From JBGSOV01 sp041738935 (GTDB taxonomy: Bacteria > Patescibacteriota > Gracilibacteria > CAIRYL01 > GCA-016699755), in NCBI GenBank assembly GCA_041738935.1, contig JBGSOV010000013.1, positions 1 through 63,835 on the forward strand: a DNA stretch of 63,835 nt, in the 5' to 3' direction. Of this stretch, positions 8,057-17,341 are shown piece after piece. A program made the position numbers and the translations under genes. Positions within the stretch are counted from its first letter, which is position 1; every line of letters begins with the position of its first letter. The notes beneath the pieces were generated by a model. The model ran no database searches. It was not told the origin of the DNA and was given only the letters and a program-made list of their open reading frames with translations.

Positions 8057-9853
8057 ATGACCATAGAAGTACTGCTTGTTTTTTTGGTAATCCTCTTCGC
8101 ACTCTTTTTGTTCGTCACCGAAAAACTGCCGGTCGACATGACCGCACTTTTGATCCTGATTACCTTGATGCTGTTGGGACTCATGTATCCCGATGCTTTT
8201 CCTTCGGTTAGCGAAGGATTATCGGGGCTCTCAAACCAAGCAACAATTACAGTACTTGCCATGTTTATCTTGTCTGCTGGCGTACAGCGCACGGGCATTA
8301 TCGACCGCTTGGGGCGGCGTGTTTTTAGTGTGGTTGGTAATTCTGAAATCAAACAACTGCTCGCTATCGCGCTCATCGTCGCGCCTATTTCTGGTTTTGT
8401 TAATAATACCGCTGCAGTAGCAATTTTACTCCCGATGATACTCGAGCTCTCTCATCGTTCGGGGACACCAGCGACAAAGCTGCTCATCCCGCTTTCGTTT
8501 TTTGCTATGCTCGGCGGCACTTTGACGCTCATCGGTACTTCCACCAATATTCTTGCCAGTTCTATTTTACGCGATTCGGCAACTCCTCAAGATATCGGAC
8601 TCTTCGAATTTACGCATGTGGGATTAATTATCTTGATTGTGGGAGTCGTTTATTTTTTACTCGTTGGGAGATTCTTGTTGCCAGTGAGAAATAACACAGA
8701 GAGTGACAAAAAACAGACAGACCTTTTTTTGACGGAAGTAGTTATTGAAAAGGGGAGTGAATTTATTGGTAAAACTCTTCAAAAGTCCAAATTTGCCGAA
8801 AAAAATGATGTACGAGTCATCAAATTGGTTAAAGGCAGTATATCTTTTATTAAGAATGCCGAAGAAAAAGAGATTGAAGTAGGTGATATTCTTGTTTTGC
8901 GTGCCACTGAGCAGCGCATAATTGAATTGATTAAGCGAGATCATCTCAAACTCCTTCCCAATTTTGACGAAGGCGCCCCTAGTCGTCCCGTAGGGAGCGG
9001 GAAAATTATTAAAGTGTTATTACGTGGCTTTACCGCTTTTCATGATCGAAGTTTGGACGAAATCAAGTTTTGGCAACGTTTTAGTGCGAGTGTTGTTGCG
9101 CTCAACATTGGACAAATTAAATCACAACGCTTAGGGGCTTTGCGACTTAAGGTGGGACAAATTCTTTTGATTCAGGCATCAGTCACAAGCCTGCGAAAGA
9201 TTCGCGAATCGCGTGATTTTGTGCTCCTTTCGACTATCGAAGACGAGTTTAATCCGGAGAAAATGTGGATATCACTTGCTATCGTTTTTGGTGTTATCTT
9301 TTGTGCGGCAGTAATGGGTATTCCAATTGTGATTTCAGCTTTGGTTGGCGTGGTGGCAATGGTGCTTACTCGCTGCTTAACCACAGAAGAAATGTATGGT
9401 GCCATTAACTGGGAGATCATTTTTTTGCTGGCGGGCGTGATTCCTTTGGGCGTTGCTATGCAAAAATCTGGTGCGGCACAACTCATCGCAGATTTGCTCT
9501 ACACTTTTTCTCTTAACGACAAAGGGATTTTTATTTTGATTCTGCTTTATTTGGTAACAACGCTTTTAACGGAAGTCATTTCAAATAATGCAGCGGTTGT
9601 TTTAATAGCGCCCGTGGCGATTAGTGTGGCTGATGCTATGAATGTCAATCCATTGCCGCTTGTTTTGACAGTGATGTTTGCTGCTTCGACAAGCTTTTTG
9701 ACACCAGTCGGCTATCAGACCAACACGATGGTGTATGGTTCGGGAAATTATCGTTTTTTTGATTTTATGAAAGTGGGCGCACCACTCAATTTGATTTTAC
9801 TCTTCTTGACGACATTTCTCATTAATTATTTTTGGCCCGTGACTGGTGTGTAA
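8057..9853 (+). CDS. SLC13/DASS-type permease with two RCK_C (TrkA_C) domains
   Basis: A polytopic transporter of 598 residues from the ATG at 8057 (an in-frame TTG at 8051 is possible). The two homologous membrane halves each carry the conserved Asn-containing hairpin: SGFVNNTAAVAILLPMI near residue 110 and TEVISNNAAVVLIAPVA near residue 505. GTSTNI and PVGYQTNTMVYG are typical of the arsenite/anion-transporter superfamily. Between the halves lie two cytosolic TrkA_C domains, EVVIEKGSEFIGKTLQKSKF to about residue 300 and a second around HDRSLDEIKFW, which usually bind ligands and gate transport. Substrate is unknown; a dicarboxylate, sulfate or other anion with sodium is likely for this family. 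Confidence 0.85.
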   Translation: MTIEVLLVFLVILFALFLFVTEKLPVDMTALLILITLMLLGLMYPDAFPSVSEGLSGLSNQATITVLAMFILSAGVQRTGIIDRLGRRVFSVVGNSEIKQLLAIALIVAPISGFVNNTAAVAILLPMILELSHRSGTPATKLLIPLSFFAMLGGTLTLIGTSTNILASSILRDSATPQDIGLFEFTHVGLIILIVGVVYFLLVGRFLLPVRNNTESDKKQTDLFLTEVVIEKGSEFIGKTLQKSKFAEKNDVRVIKLVKGSISFIKNAEEKEIEVGDILVLRATEQRIIELIKRDHLKLLPNFDEGAPSRPVGSGKIIKVLLRGFTAFHDRSLDEIKFWQRFSASVVALNIGQIKSQRLGALRLKVGQILLIQASVTSLRKIRESRDFVLLSTIEDEFNPEKMWISLAIVFGVIFCAAVMGIPIVISALVGVVAMVLTRCLTTEEMYGAINWEIIFLLAGVIPLGVAMQKSGAAQLIADLLYTFSLNDKGIFILILLYLVTTLLTEVISNNAAVVLIAPVAISVADAMNVNPLPLVLTVMFAASTSFLTPVGYQTNTMVYGSGNYRFFDFMKVGAPLNLILLFLTTFLINYFWPVTGV

Positions 9854-9926
9854 TTATGGGTGTGCACAAAAAATTTGAATCCTGTTCAAGGATTCTCTTT
9901 AAGGCTTTAGAATAGAATAAAATTCT

Positions 9927-10012
9927 TGGTGCCGGGGGCGGGAATTGAACCCGCACGAGGTTGCCCTCAAGGGATTTTAAGTCCCTCGTGTCGACCATTT
10001 CACCACCCCGGC
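9927..10012 (-). tRNA. tRNA-Leu(UAA)
   Basis: Reads on the minus strand as a class II tRNA: acceptor GCCGGGG pairs with CCCCGGC, T arm GCGGG-TTCAATT-CCCGC, anticodon arm AGGGA-CTTAAAA-TCCCT with anticodon TAA, and a long variable arm as expected for Leu. Discriminator A and an encoded CCA (9927-9929) are present. Confidence 0.95.
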
Positions 10013-10069
10013 TTTTAGAAAGAAAATCATGCGAGACTTATTTTTTTGTTCCTTGTAATTTGCAAAATT

Positions 10070-10143
10070 TGGAGGCGACGGGCGGATTCGAACCGCCGAT
10101 GAAGGCTTTGCAGGCCCCTGCCTTACCACTTGGCCACGTCGCC
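10070..10143 (-). tRNA. tRNA-Cys(GCA)
   Basis: Minus-strand cloverleaf: acceptor GGCGACG pairs with CGTCGCC, T arm GGCGG-TTCGAAT-CCGCC, and anticodon loop CTGCAAA gives GCA. The discriminator is U, the identity base for Cys, and CCA is encoded at 10070-10072. It lies 57 nt upstream of tRNA-Leu, probably in one transcript. Confidence 0.95.
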
Positions 10144-10147
10144 ATGA

Positions 10148-10729
10148 TTATTTAATCCCGATGTTGTTAAAAATATATTCGATTTCTCCGGTGATTATTT
10201 CGTTCGCTTGAGGCGAAGCGACGGCAGTGAGCACATACGCCGTACCTTGTTTTACGAAAACAGTTTGCCAAAACCGGAGAAGCCTTTCATCAGCGGCAGA
10301 CCGAGCGACAAACTCGAGGATAGTTGTTGTTTGTCCGGCGATTTCTTTTTCGTTCGCCCGAAGTTCTTCGTAATCGAGAAGTGTTGCCGAGTTATTTTCC
10401 CTTGTTTGGCGAGAAAATTCAAGAGCAGTTATAGTTTGGCTGACAGATTGTGATGTAATGACCAGATTTGGAAAAATACCATTGTCCGCTTCCCGTCGAC
10501 GAAAAACAGCAACAGGGTCACGTTTGAGCAGTGCCTCAGGAAATTCATTTGCGGCAATTTCTCGCCAAGAAGCAGGAATGATAAAAACCAGATTTGGCTT
10601 TTCAATTTTGATTCCGTTCGTCGCGCTAGCATTTGGTGCAGTGGTATCATCAGGATTTGGCTTTTCGTCCGAATTACAACCGCTCAAAACAACGAGTAAT
10701 AAGCCGATAAGAAAGAGGTGTTTTTTCAT
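10148..10729 (-). CDS. Lipoprotein, PsbP/DcrB-like
   Basis: I start at the ATG whose first base is 10729, giving MKKHLFLIGLLLVVLSGC; the frame stays open nine codons further upstream. The lipobox LSGC predicts lipidation on the Cys by Lgt, which is encoded next door on the other strand. After a Pro/Asp/Thr linker comes a domain of about 150 residues (LVFIIPASWREI to the end) that resembles the PsbP/DcrB (DUF1795) fold, judged only from its pattern. Function of such bacterial lipoproteins is mostly unknown. Its 3' end lies 4 nt from tRNA-Cys. Confidence 0.7.
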   Translation of the reverse strand: MKKHLFLIGLLLVVLSGCNSDEKPNPDDTTAPNASATNGIKIEKPNLVFIIPASWREIAANEFPEALLKRDPVAVFRRREADNGIFPNLVITSQSVSQTITALEFSRQTRENNSATLLDYEELRANEKEIAGQTTTILEFVARSAADERLLRFWQTVFVKQGTAYVLTAVASPQANEIITGEIEYIFNNIGIK

Positions 10730-10855
10730 CAAAGATGATTTTTCCACAAAAGACAAAATTTGGGAAATAATTGTTGCGCAAAAAATCGCACACTTGCACG
10801 CGGCTGATTTTTCGGGCAGATTAGCGAGTAGGAAACTTGTTGTAATTCTTGCATT

Positions 10856-11749
10856 GTGAATATCTCAATTATCCCTCTCGGCCCATTTTTGATTCCCACT
10901 GGTGGTGTCATTGTTTTTATCGGCGTGCTGGTAGCAGCAGCTGTTTTGATTCATACCATCCGTGACGAAGAAATATCACTCAAGTTTTTGAGTGACCACT
11001 TGTTTTTCTTTATTGTCCTCCCGTTTTTATTTGGTCGATTGGGAGCGTTTCTTTCGCTGTGGCCAACGGTGAGACAGCGCTTGCCCGAAGGCGATATCGT
11101 AAGCTCGGTTATCGAAGTTTTGCGATCTTTCTTTTTGTTTGGCGATGGACAGTTGCAATCCGATTGGGTAATCGGAGGATTTTTTGTGGTGTTTTTACTT
11201 ATCGCCATCTGGCGCAAGGAAAAGTTTTTTGCTTGGCTTGATGCCTTTATCTTGCCTGGGATTGTCTTGGCATTTTTTGTCGCCTTGGGAGGGTTTTTCT
11301 CAGGCTGGAATTATGGTTCGCCAGCGCCAGATTGGCTGCCATTTCCACTGAGTGTCGCATATAATCTACAAGAAGTTCGTTATTCCGTTCCGGTTTATTC
11401 GGTACAATTGTATTCTGCGATACTACTCGCTGGCGTGTTTTGGATTGGGTGGATGCTGTGGGAACGCAAAATTTGGCGTCGCTGGAGCTCTGGCAAGTTT
11501 TTTATGGCGATGCTTTTTGTACTTGGTATTACCAATATATTCTTGGATATGTTCCGTGGCGATGTTGTAGCAACTCCGTTTGGTATTCGTCTGCCCCAAC
11601 TCATGAGCGGCGGCATGGCGCTATTCGCGGTTTTGTTCTTACTGTTTGTGATTCGTGACAAACCTTTTCTCGAGCGCTTTCAGAAAGAAGAATTTCTTTC
11701 TCATGCCGAAGGGGACACTTCACAGAAAGACGACGTTGTGCCAAAATAG
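10856..11749 (+). CDS. lgt: Prolipoprotein diacylglyceryl transferase-like protein
   Basis: A 297-residue, seven-helix membrane protein beginning with GTG. Lgt attaches diacylglycerol from phosphatidylglycerol to the lipobox Cys of exported prolipoproteins. Lgt-like landmarks: LFGRLGAFL near residue 60, GGFFSGWNYGSP, VPVYSVQLYSAILL (equivalent of the PxHPTQLYE stretch), and DMFRGDVVATPFGIRLPQLMS near residue 240. The HGG-type motif and the canonical HPTQLYE are altered, so it is a divergent member. Several lipobox proteins in this window need such an enzyme. It heads a run with dnaX 20 nt downstream. Confidence 0.8.
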   Translation: MNISIIPLGPFLIPTGGVIVFIGVLVAAAVLIHTIRDEEISLKFLSDHLFFFIVLPFLFGRLGAFLSLWPTVRQRLPEGDIVSSVIEVLRSFFLFGDGQLQSDWVIGGFFVVFLLIAIWRKEKFFAWLDAFILPGIVLAFFVALGGFFSGWNYGSPAPDWLPFPLSVAYNLQEVRYSVPVYSVQLYSAILLAGVFWIGWMLWERKIWRRWSSGKFFMAMLFVLGITNIFLDMFRGDVVATPFGIRLPQLMSGGMALFAVLFLLFVIRDKPFLERFQKEEFLSHAEGDTSQKDDVVPK

Positions 11750-11769
11750 CGGAGCAAATTTTCCTGCTT

Positions 11770-13347
11770 ATGGCTTTTTATCAGAAGTATCGCCCCAAGA
11801 CTCTGCAAGAACTCGTCGGACAAGAGTTTGTTCGCCAGACATTACACGCCTCACTCAAAACAAATAAGGTGGCGCACGCCTATTTGTTTTTTGGTTCGCG
11901 TGGCACGGGCAAAACGAGTACAGCGCGAATTTTAGCAAAAGCTCTTAATTGTCAAAATCCGCGCGAATCCGGTGATCCTTGTAATCAATGCGAATTTTGT
12001 CTTGCCGCGGATAACGGTTCGTTTGTCGACATGATCGAAATCGACGGCGCTAGTAATCGCAAAATCGAGCATGCACGCGCGCTGATCGAAAAAATTTATT
12101 TTTCACCGACGCTCGGCAAGCGCAAAGTTTATATTATCGATGAAGTCCACATGCTGACGAAAGAAGCATTCAATGCGCTGCTAAAGACAATTGAAGAACC
12201 ACCTGCACATGCTTTTTTTCTGCTCGCGACCACCGAGCTCAACAAAGTACCCGAAACAATTCGTAGTCGCTGTCAGGTGTTTACTTTTCAACGCTTATCA
12301 CTCGACCAGATTGCTGGTCGTCTCAATGAAATCGCCCAAAATGAAAATATTACTGTCGAACACGATGCGCTTCTTTTAATCGCCAAAAAATCGCTCGGTG
12401 GTCTCAGAGACGCGATTGGACTTTTTGAGCAAGTCGCAACGAGTGGCGAAGTGACCGTCAAACAAATGCAACAAGAACTCGGCATGGCATCTATCAATGA
12501 CTTAGAAGAGTTTTATACTTTCATCCGTGAGAATAATGCCGAAGCCGCTATTCGGTTTGTCGGAAGTCTTTCTGCCGAAGGAATTTCTTTAGGCGATTTT
12601 TTAGAGCAGCTCTTGGGTCATTTGCGCGTCTTAATGCTCGAAGCCTCGCTTGCAGAAAATGATAAGAGTCGTCCAGACCTCATTTTCATTCTGCAGCATA
12701 TTGATCTCTTTGATGTCGCGCGCCGTACATTGCGTGATTCGCCGATTCCGACACTTCCGATCGAGATTGCAATTGTCAAAGCCACTCTTCTTTTAAACGA
12801 AAGTGAGTCGACGTCTCCCAAAAAAGATGACAGTTGGAAATTTTTCGGTAAAAAAGACGTCAAAACAGAAACCACTCCAGCAGCTGTAAAAGCAGAAAAT
12901 AAAGAAAATTCCTCACTTGTTTCTTCTCCTTCGTCGGGAAAAAAACCTGATGCCGCTTTGTCTGCCTTGGCAACGGGCAACGCATTAGATGCAGAAACTT
13001 TTGCCGATACGTGGCCAAAAGTACTCGAACGCTTGCGTGATGCCGTTTTACGCATTGCTTTGCAGCAAGCACAGGTTTCTGTGGCAGATAATTCTGTGAT
13101 TATTGTTTTTACGGCAGAAGTGCATCGTACTCAGGTGCAAGAGTCTAAGCGCATGGCAGAACTTATGGCTGCGATTCAGCAAGTATTTTTTGAAGGCATC
13201 GATGTCCAGCTCAAAACCCAATCGGTCATTCTTGAGCCGGTTGAAAACACAGCTGGCGTTGATTTAGAAAATACTCAAAAAGATGAGCAGCCTGTCACTG
13301 ACCCTAATGTTATTTCTGAAATCTTTGGTGCCAAACAAACTCACTGA
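11770..13347 (+). CDS. dnaX: DNA polymerase III subunit gamma/tau
   Basis: A 525-residue clamp-loader ATPase. Walker A GSRGTGKTS lies at residues 42-50, the four-Cys zinc site at C61, C71, C74 and C77, Walker B/DEVH in VYIIDEVHML, and the SRC motif in TIRSRCQVF. Domain III follows to about residue 345, then a charged linker and a C-terminal domain (about 400-500) like the tau/gamma extension. It assembles with delta' (23490) and delta to load the sliding clamp. Two A6G runs near 12819 and 12849 sit out of register for a -1 slip, so there is no clear programmed frameshift. Confidence 0.95.
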   Translation: MAFYQKYRPKTLQELVGQEFVRQTLHASLKTNKVAHAYLFFGSRGTGKTSTARILAKALNCQNPRESGDPCNQCEFCLAADNGSFVDMIEIDGASNRKIEHARALIEKIYFSPTLGKRKVYIIDEVHMLTKEAFNALLKTIEEPPAHAFFLLATTELNKVPETIRSRCQVFTFQRLSLDQIAGRLNEIAQNENITVEHDALLLIAKKSLGGLRDAIGLFEQVATSGEVTVKQMQQELGMASINDLEEFYTFIRENNAEAAIRFVGSLSAEGISLGDFLEQLLGHLRVLMLEASLAENDKSRPDLIFILQHIDLFDVARRTLRDSPIPTLPIEIAIVKATLLLNESESTSPKKDDSWKFFGKKDVKTETTPAAVKAENKENSSLVSSPSSGKKPDAALSALATGNALDAETFADTWPKVLERLRDAVLRIALQQAQVSVADNSVIIVFTAEVHRTQVQESKRMAELMAAIQQVFFEGIDVQLKTQSVILEPVENTAGVDLENTQKDEQPVTDPNVISEIFGAKQTH

Positions 13348-13903
13348 TCAAAAGGCACAAATACGAAATGAAATCCGAACGAAGCGGCGCCAATTTTCGA
13401 ATAACACAACACAATCCTCTTCGGCACAAATAGTGCAGCAAATTCTTCGGTGGCAGGTTTTTGAGCAAGCCCAAACGATTATGATTTTTGCGCCACTTGT
13501 CAGCGAACCCGATCTTTTGCCGCTCGTTGCTCTTTTGCCGGACAAACGGTTTGTCTTTCCGCGAATGTTACCAGAAAAAAATCTCGAAGTGCGTCAGGTG
13601 AGAGAGTCGGCCGAATTGATTCCTAATACGCTTGGCATTGCCGAACCGCATTCCGAGTTTCATCCACTTATTAAGAAAGAAGAAATCGATTTATTTTTGA
13701 TACCTGCGCTTGCAGTAGATTTGGAAGGAAATCGCTTGGGTTTTGGAGGAGGGTACTACGATCGCTTTTTACCTGACGCAGCTCGTATCGCGACTATCGT
13801 TTTTGCCTGGCAGATTCTTCCGCATATTCCTCATGAAAATCATGATAAAAAAGTTGACTTTGTGATTTCTGAAGCAAAAATTTTTTCTGTAGAGACGCGA
13901 TAA
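13328..13903 (+). CDS. 5-formyltetrahydrofolate cyclo-ligase
   Basis: Converts 5-formyl-THF with ATP to 5,10-methenyl-THF, rescuing folate into the one-carbon pool. The C-terminal signature GNRLGFGGGYYDRFLPD is diagnostic, and the N-terminal basic helix KAQIRNEIRTKRRQF fits the family start. I chose the GTG at 13328, which overlaps dnaX by 20 nt; ATGs at 13283 or 13307 would only add residues unlike the family. Folate genes pabB, folA, thyA and purN also lie in this window. Confidence 0.88.
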   Translation: MPNKLTDQKAQIRNEIRTKRRQFSNNTTQSSSAQIVQQILRWQVFEQAQTIMIFAPLVSEPDLLPLVALLPDKRFVFPRMLPEKNLEVRQVRESAELIPNTLGIAEPHSEFHPLIKKEEIDLFLIPALAVDLEGNRLGFGGGYYDRFLPDAARIATIVFAWQILPHIPHENHDKKVDFVISEAKIFSVETR

Positions 13904-14006
13904 AAATAGATTATACATACTTTTGACAGTTGTGGAATCTCGAAGACTTTTCTTTTTCGCTCAATTCCAGTAAAATCGCTTGTGAAATTTTATTTTTTAG
14001 AAATCT

Positions 14007-14783
14007 ATGACACGTACCAAATTGGTCTCCATACCACTTGGAATTGCGACTCTTCTTTTGCTCGCAGCTTGTAATACAGGCTCTTCTGGCGGCGGACTGA
14101 CCGAAGCCGATGTGCGCGAAATCGTTAACGAAGAACTCAGTAGCGATAGCTTTAATGCCAAAGTCGAAGAAGGTATTAACGCCTTTGTCGCCAAAAATGA
14201 AGAAGAACAGCGTGTGGCAGCTGAAGAAGCAAACAAGCCTCAATTGGTAGAAGGCGTTTCAGTCGACGACGATGCTTTTAAAGGCGACGCGAATGCACCA
14301 GTGACAATTGTCGAATTTTCAGATTACGAATGTCCTTTCTGTGAAAGACATGTCACAGAGGTATATCCAAAATTGCTCGAAAACTATGTCGATACTGGAA
14401 AAGTTAAATATGTTTTCCGCGACTTTCCACTCTCCTTTCATCCCGATGCCTTTCCGGCTGCCGTAGCAGCAAACTGCGCCCGTGATCAAGGCGACGATGC
14501 AACCTACTTTGCTTTTCATGACAAACTTTTTGGTGACCAAAAAGCGCTCAATGCAGAGAGTTTTACTAAATATGCTAGCGAGCTCAATCTCGACACTGCC
14601 GAATTTGAGACATGTTTGACTTCGGGCAAGTTTGACGAAGAAATCCAACAAGATATCGCTGATGGTACCAAATACGGTGTCAGCGGAACACCAGGTTTCT
14701 TTATTAATGGTTGGTTCATCAAAGGCGCATTCCCTTACGAAGCTTTTGAAACTTTGATTGAGCAAGAATTAGCAAAATCATAA
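14007..14783 (+). CDS. DsbA-family thiol oxidoreductase lipoprotein
   Basis: A 258-residue exported protein with lipobox LLLAAC (Cys near residue 22), a Gly/Ser linker and a coiled, acidic segment to about residue 80. Then comes a thioredoxin-fold DsbA domain with active site CPFC (C109 and C112) in EFSDYECPFCERHV, and the cis-Pro region YGVSGTPGFFINGWF near residue 230. Similar to the DsbA/BdbD-like 'thioredoxin_4' group that makes or shuffles disulfides outside the membrane. CcdA (54840) and a thioredoxin-like lipoprotein (46001) may supply or remove electrons. Followed by a strong terminator. Confidence 0.88.
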   Translation: MTRTKLVSIPLGIATLLLLAACNTGSSGGGLTEADVREIVNEELSSDSFNAKVEEGINAFVAKNEEEQRVAAEEANKPQLVEGVSVDDDAFKGDANAPVTIVEFSDYECPFCERHVTEVYPKLLENYVDTGKVKYVFRDFPLSFHPDAFPAAVAANCARDQGDDATYFAFHDKLFGDQKALNAESFTKYASELNLDTAEFETCLTSGKFDEEIQQDIADGTKYGVSGTPGFFINGWFIKGAFPYEAFETLIEQELAKS

Positions 14784-14807
14784 GTATCACTTTTCTACAG
14801 ATTTATA

Positions 14808-14839
14808 AAAAAGAGTGCCTCGCAAGCGGCACTCTTTTT
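14808..14839 (+). terminator. Intrinsic terminator after the DsbA-like gene
   Basis: AAAAAGAGTGCC (14808-14819) pairs with GGCACTCTTTTT (14828-14839) around an 8-nt loop, giving a 12-bp stem with U-rich 3' side. It may act on both strands because of the A-tract. Confidence 0.85.
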
Positions 14840-14878
14840 GGTTCTTGCCAAAAAAGCTTGACCGGGGATACAATGACC

Positions 14879-16045
14879 ATGGATTTTTTGAATACCATGA
14901 AACTTTTCCCCCAACAGCTTGCGAGTCTTGTTCTCTGCGGAAGTGTGTTTTTGATGTGCTTGGTGCCAGTATACGCAGCAGAAAATAGTAGTACTGTCAG
15001 TTTGACGACGAGCAATGGAGATAATTTCTATACCGTTGGAGAATATCTGACTACCACAAATGATGTTCCTGATGACTTCTTTGCTGCTGGTCAAGCGATT
15101 GAGGTCAACAATCCTGTCACTGGTGACGTAGCTGCTGCCGGAACGACAATCGATATTAGCGCTGATGTTGGCGGCGATGTACGGATTGCGGGGCAAACAT
15201 TGCGCGTTGCCGCTAACGTTGCTGATCATCTGATTGCTTTTGGGCAAATTATAATACTCCGTTCTAATGCTTCTATTGGTGGAGACGCTTGGTTGGGCGG
15301 AACGACTATCGAAATCTCCGCTCCTATTGCTGGTGATGCTAGGATTTATGCGAATCACGTGACTATTTCGGCACCAATCGCCGGCAATGCACTTATTGAA
15401 GCAAACCAAATCACTTTTACTGGTGAAGGCAGAATCAACGGCAATCTCGATCTTACTGCACCTCAGAATATCGCACCCGAAAAAGTTGGTGGCGAAATCA
15501 CTTTTCAAGAAACAAAATCAGGGGAAAAAGCCAAGGATTTTAAATATCAAGCACAAGCGCTTTTTAGTGGATTTTCGTTTTTCATGTTTCTTGCGAGCTT
15601 GCTCTTGGGAGGGCTCATAATTTTTCTGTTGCAGCCATTTTGGCGTTCGTATTCCGAAACCGTGCGCACGCGACCATTCGTTAATTTTGCTGTAGGGCTG
15701 CTCGTCTTAATTATTATGCCGATTCTTGCGATTATTTGTATGGCAACGCTTGTAGGATTACCGGTCGGTTTTATTATTCTATTTTTGTATATCGCGAGTA
15801 TTATTTTTGTAAGTATTATGGATGGAATCGCACTTGGTGCCTTCTTTTTTCCCGTTACCAAAACGACTGATTTTCGCCATTTGCTGGCTTCATTTGTGCT
15901 CGGAAGCATCTTACTCTTCTTGCTGGGGCTCGTGCCTATTGCTGGCGCCTTTCTCAAATTTGTAATCTTTATTCTCGCTTTGGGAGCATTCTTCCATATC
16001 AAGTGGGAACTTTTTGGCGCTTTGCGTAAGACGAAAAAAATATAG
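14879..16045 (+). CDS. Bactofilin-like polymer-forming membrane protein
   Basis: About 388 residues from the ATG at 14879; upstream in-frame ATG 14873 and TTG 14858 are alternatives. A signal peptide ending VPVYAAE leads to a right-handed beta-helix-like region (about 45-205) made of repeats such as NPVTGDVAAAGTTIDIS, ADVGGDVRIAGQTLRVA and APIAGDARIYANHVTIS, as in bactofilins. The C-terminal half (about 225-385) has five or six membrane helices. The outward-facing beta-helix with a membrane anchor suggests a cell-envelope scaffold, but I know no experimentally defined role for this architecture. Confidence 0.7.
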   Translation: MDFLNTMKLFPQQLASLVLCGSVFLMCLVPVYAAENSSTVSLTTSNGDNFYTVGEYLTTTNDVPDDFFAAGQAIEVNNPVTGDVAAAGTTIDISADVGGDVRIAGQTLRVAANVADHLIAFGQIIILRSNASIGGDAWLGGTTIEISAPIAGDARIYANHVTISAPIAGNALIEANQITFTGEGRINGNLDLTAPQNIAPEKVGGEITFQETKSGEKAKDFKYQAQALFSGFSFFMFLASLLLGGLIIFLLQPFWRSYSETVRTRPFVNFAVGLLVLIIMPILAIICMATLVGLPVGFIILFLYIASIIFVSIMDGIALGAFFFPVTKTTDFRHLLASFVLGSILLFLLGLVPIAGAFLKFVIFILALGAFFHIKWELFGALRKTKKI

Positions 16046-16060
16046 TCTTCTTCGCAAGAC

Positions 16061-17341
16061 TCAAACATCTTTGCTGTTTGAGAGGTTAAAAAACGCAGCA
16101 CCTTTTTCAAATAACTCTTCTGCTTCACGCTCTATCATCGAATATGCGGTGATGCCGCCTGCCGCCTGAAAGTACAACTGCTTGTTTTTCCGCAACAAGG
16201 TCCGAATTAAAATCGAAAATTCACCTTTGCCACTGGCATCGAGATATCCGATTGAGCCACAAAAGATGCCGCGACTATGTGGCTCAATTTCTGCAATGAT
16301 TTCGCAAGCACGCTTTTTTGGGCAACCCGAAATCGAGCCACCTGGCAAACACGAGAAAAGCGTATCAGCAACGCTACAATCTGTGCGCCGTGTTCCAAGA
16401 ATACGTGAATAGGTATGCCAAACCGTGGGATTTTGTTGAAGCGCGCGCAAGGTTTCGACATGCACACTGCCTGCCGCACAGGTTTGCGACAGATCATTTC
16501 TCAGTAAATCGGTAATCATCAGAAGCTCAGCTGACTCTTTTTCTGAGGCGAGGAGTTGTTGACTCTTCTGCCTATCCTCAAGTGCGTTTTTCCCACGTTT
16601 GCATGTGCCTTTAATCGGCTCGGTTATTACACGCCGTTCTTCTGCAAAATGTAAAAAGAGTTCGGGACTCATCGAAAGAATATCCCAATCACTCCCTGCC
16701 ATAAAAGCTGCGTACGGTGCAGGATTTCGTGCAAACAGTTCCCAAAAGATTTGACGAGAATCTCCTGCAATATCAGCGACAAATTGCCTCCCAAGATTGA
16801 GCTGATAGATTTCGCCCGCGAGAATATTTTGCTGAACTTTGTGAAAACCATTTTGCCAAATTTCTTCGCTGTGTAAGGGGCCAAAATCACTTATCGTATA
16901 GTTTTTACTTAGAGGTTTTGAAGATTTTTTAAGCTGCTCAAAAATAGTAGAGTTGCCGATAAAAAAACTTTCTTCTGCACCAGCTTTTCCCCAACAAAGC
17001 GCGTCGTACACATTCCATTGCAAAAGCGGAGTTTTGGTGTCGTGAGGAGTCGTAATGCCCAAGTTTTCAACTCCAACGTCATACGAAATTAACCCAAATC
17101 CAAATGGAAGTGCAAGCGGACAAATATTTTCTGAAGGCGCAAGTGATGCGGAAGAATCAATGATTTTTCGCATTTGCTTTTGATCGTTGATACTTTGTGC
17201 AAACGGGCTACACGCTAAACACCAATATTCTCCTAATCGCCAAAATACAAGTCCGGGTTGATCACAGCTGAGAAAGAGCGAGACAATATCGGCAGCAATT
17301 TTTTGTGGTTGCATATCTACCGCATAAAAGAGCGCAGCCAT
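16061..17341 (-). CDS. pabB: Aminodeoxychorismate synthase component I
   Basis: Makes 4-amino-4-deoxychorismate from chorismate and ammonia for p-aminobenzoate and folate synthesis. The C-terminal chorismate-binding domain has EPIKGTCKRG; the Lys in PIKGT distinguishes PabB from TrpE, which has Ala there. Further landmarks are DLLRNDLSQTCAAGSV and LPGGSISGCPKKRACEIIAEIE. I start at the ATG at 17341 (MAALFYAVDM); the frame stays open nine codons upstream. It overlaps the end of the FemABX-like gene by 25 nt, so the two share an operon. No glutaminase (PabA) is seen nearby. Confidence 0.88.
   Translation of the reverse strand: MAALFYAVDMQPQKIAADIVSLFLSCDQPGLVFWRLGEYWCLACSPFAQSINDQKQMRKIIDSSASLAPSENICPLALPFGFGLISYDVGVENLGITTPHDTKTPLLQWNVYDALCWGKAGAEESFFIGNSTIFEQLKKSSKPLSKNYTISDFGPLHSEEIWQNGFHKVQQNILAGEIYQLNLGRQFVADIAGDSRQIFWELFARNPAPYAAFMAGSDWDILSMSPELFLHFAEERRVITEPIKGTCKRGKNALEDRQKSQQLLASEKESAELLMITDLLRNDLSQTCAAGSVHVETLRALQQNPTVWHTYSRILGTRRTDCSVADTLFSCLPGGSISGCPKKRACEIIAEIEPHSRGIFCGSIGYLDASGKGEFSILIRTLLRKNKQLYFQAAGGITAYSMIEREAEELFEKGAAFFNLSNSKDV

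Noticed and set aside
12815..12860. Programmed -1 frameshift in dnaX at A6G runs
   Set aside because: Both runs lie with the codons AAA AAA G, out of the A AAA AAG register needed for tandem slippage, and no stem-loop follows closely.
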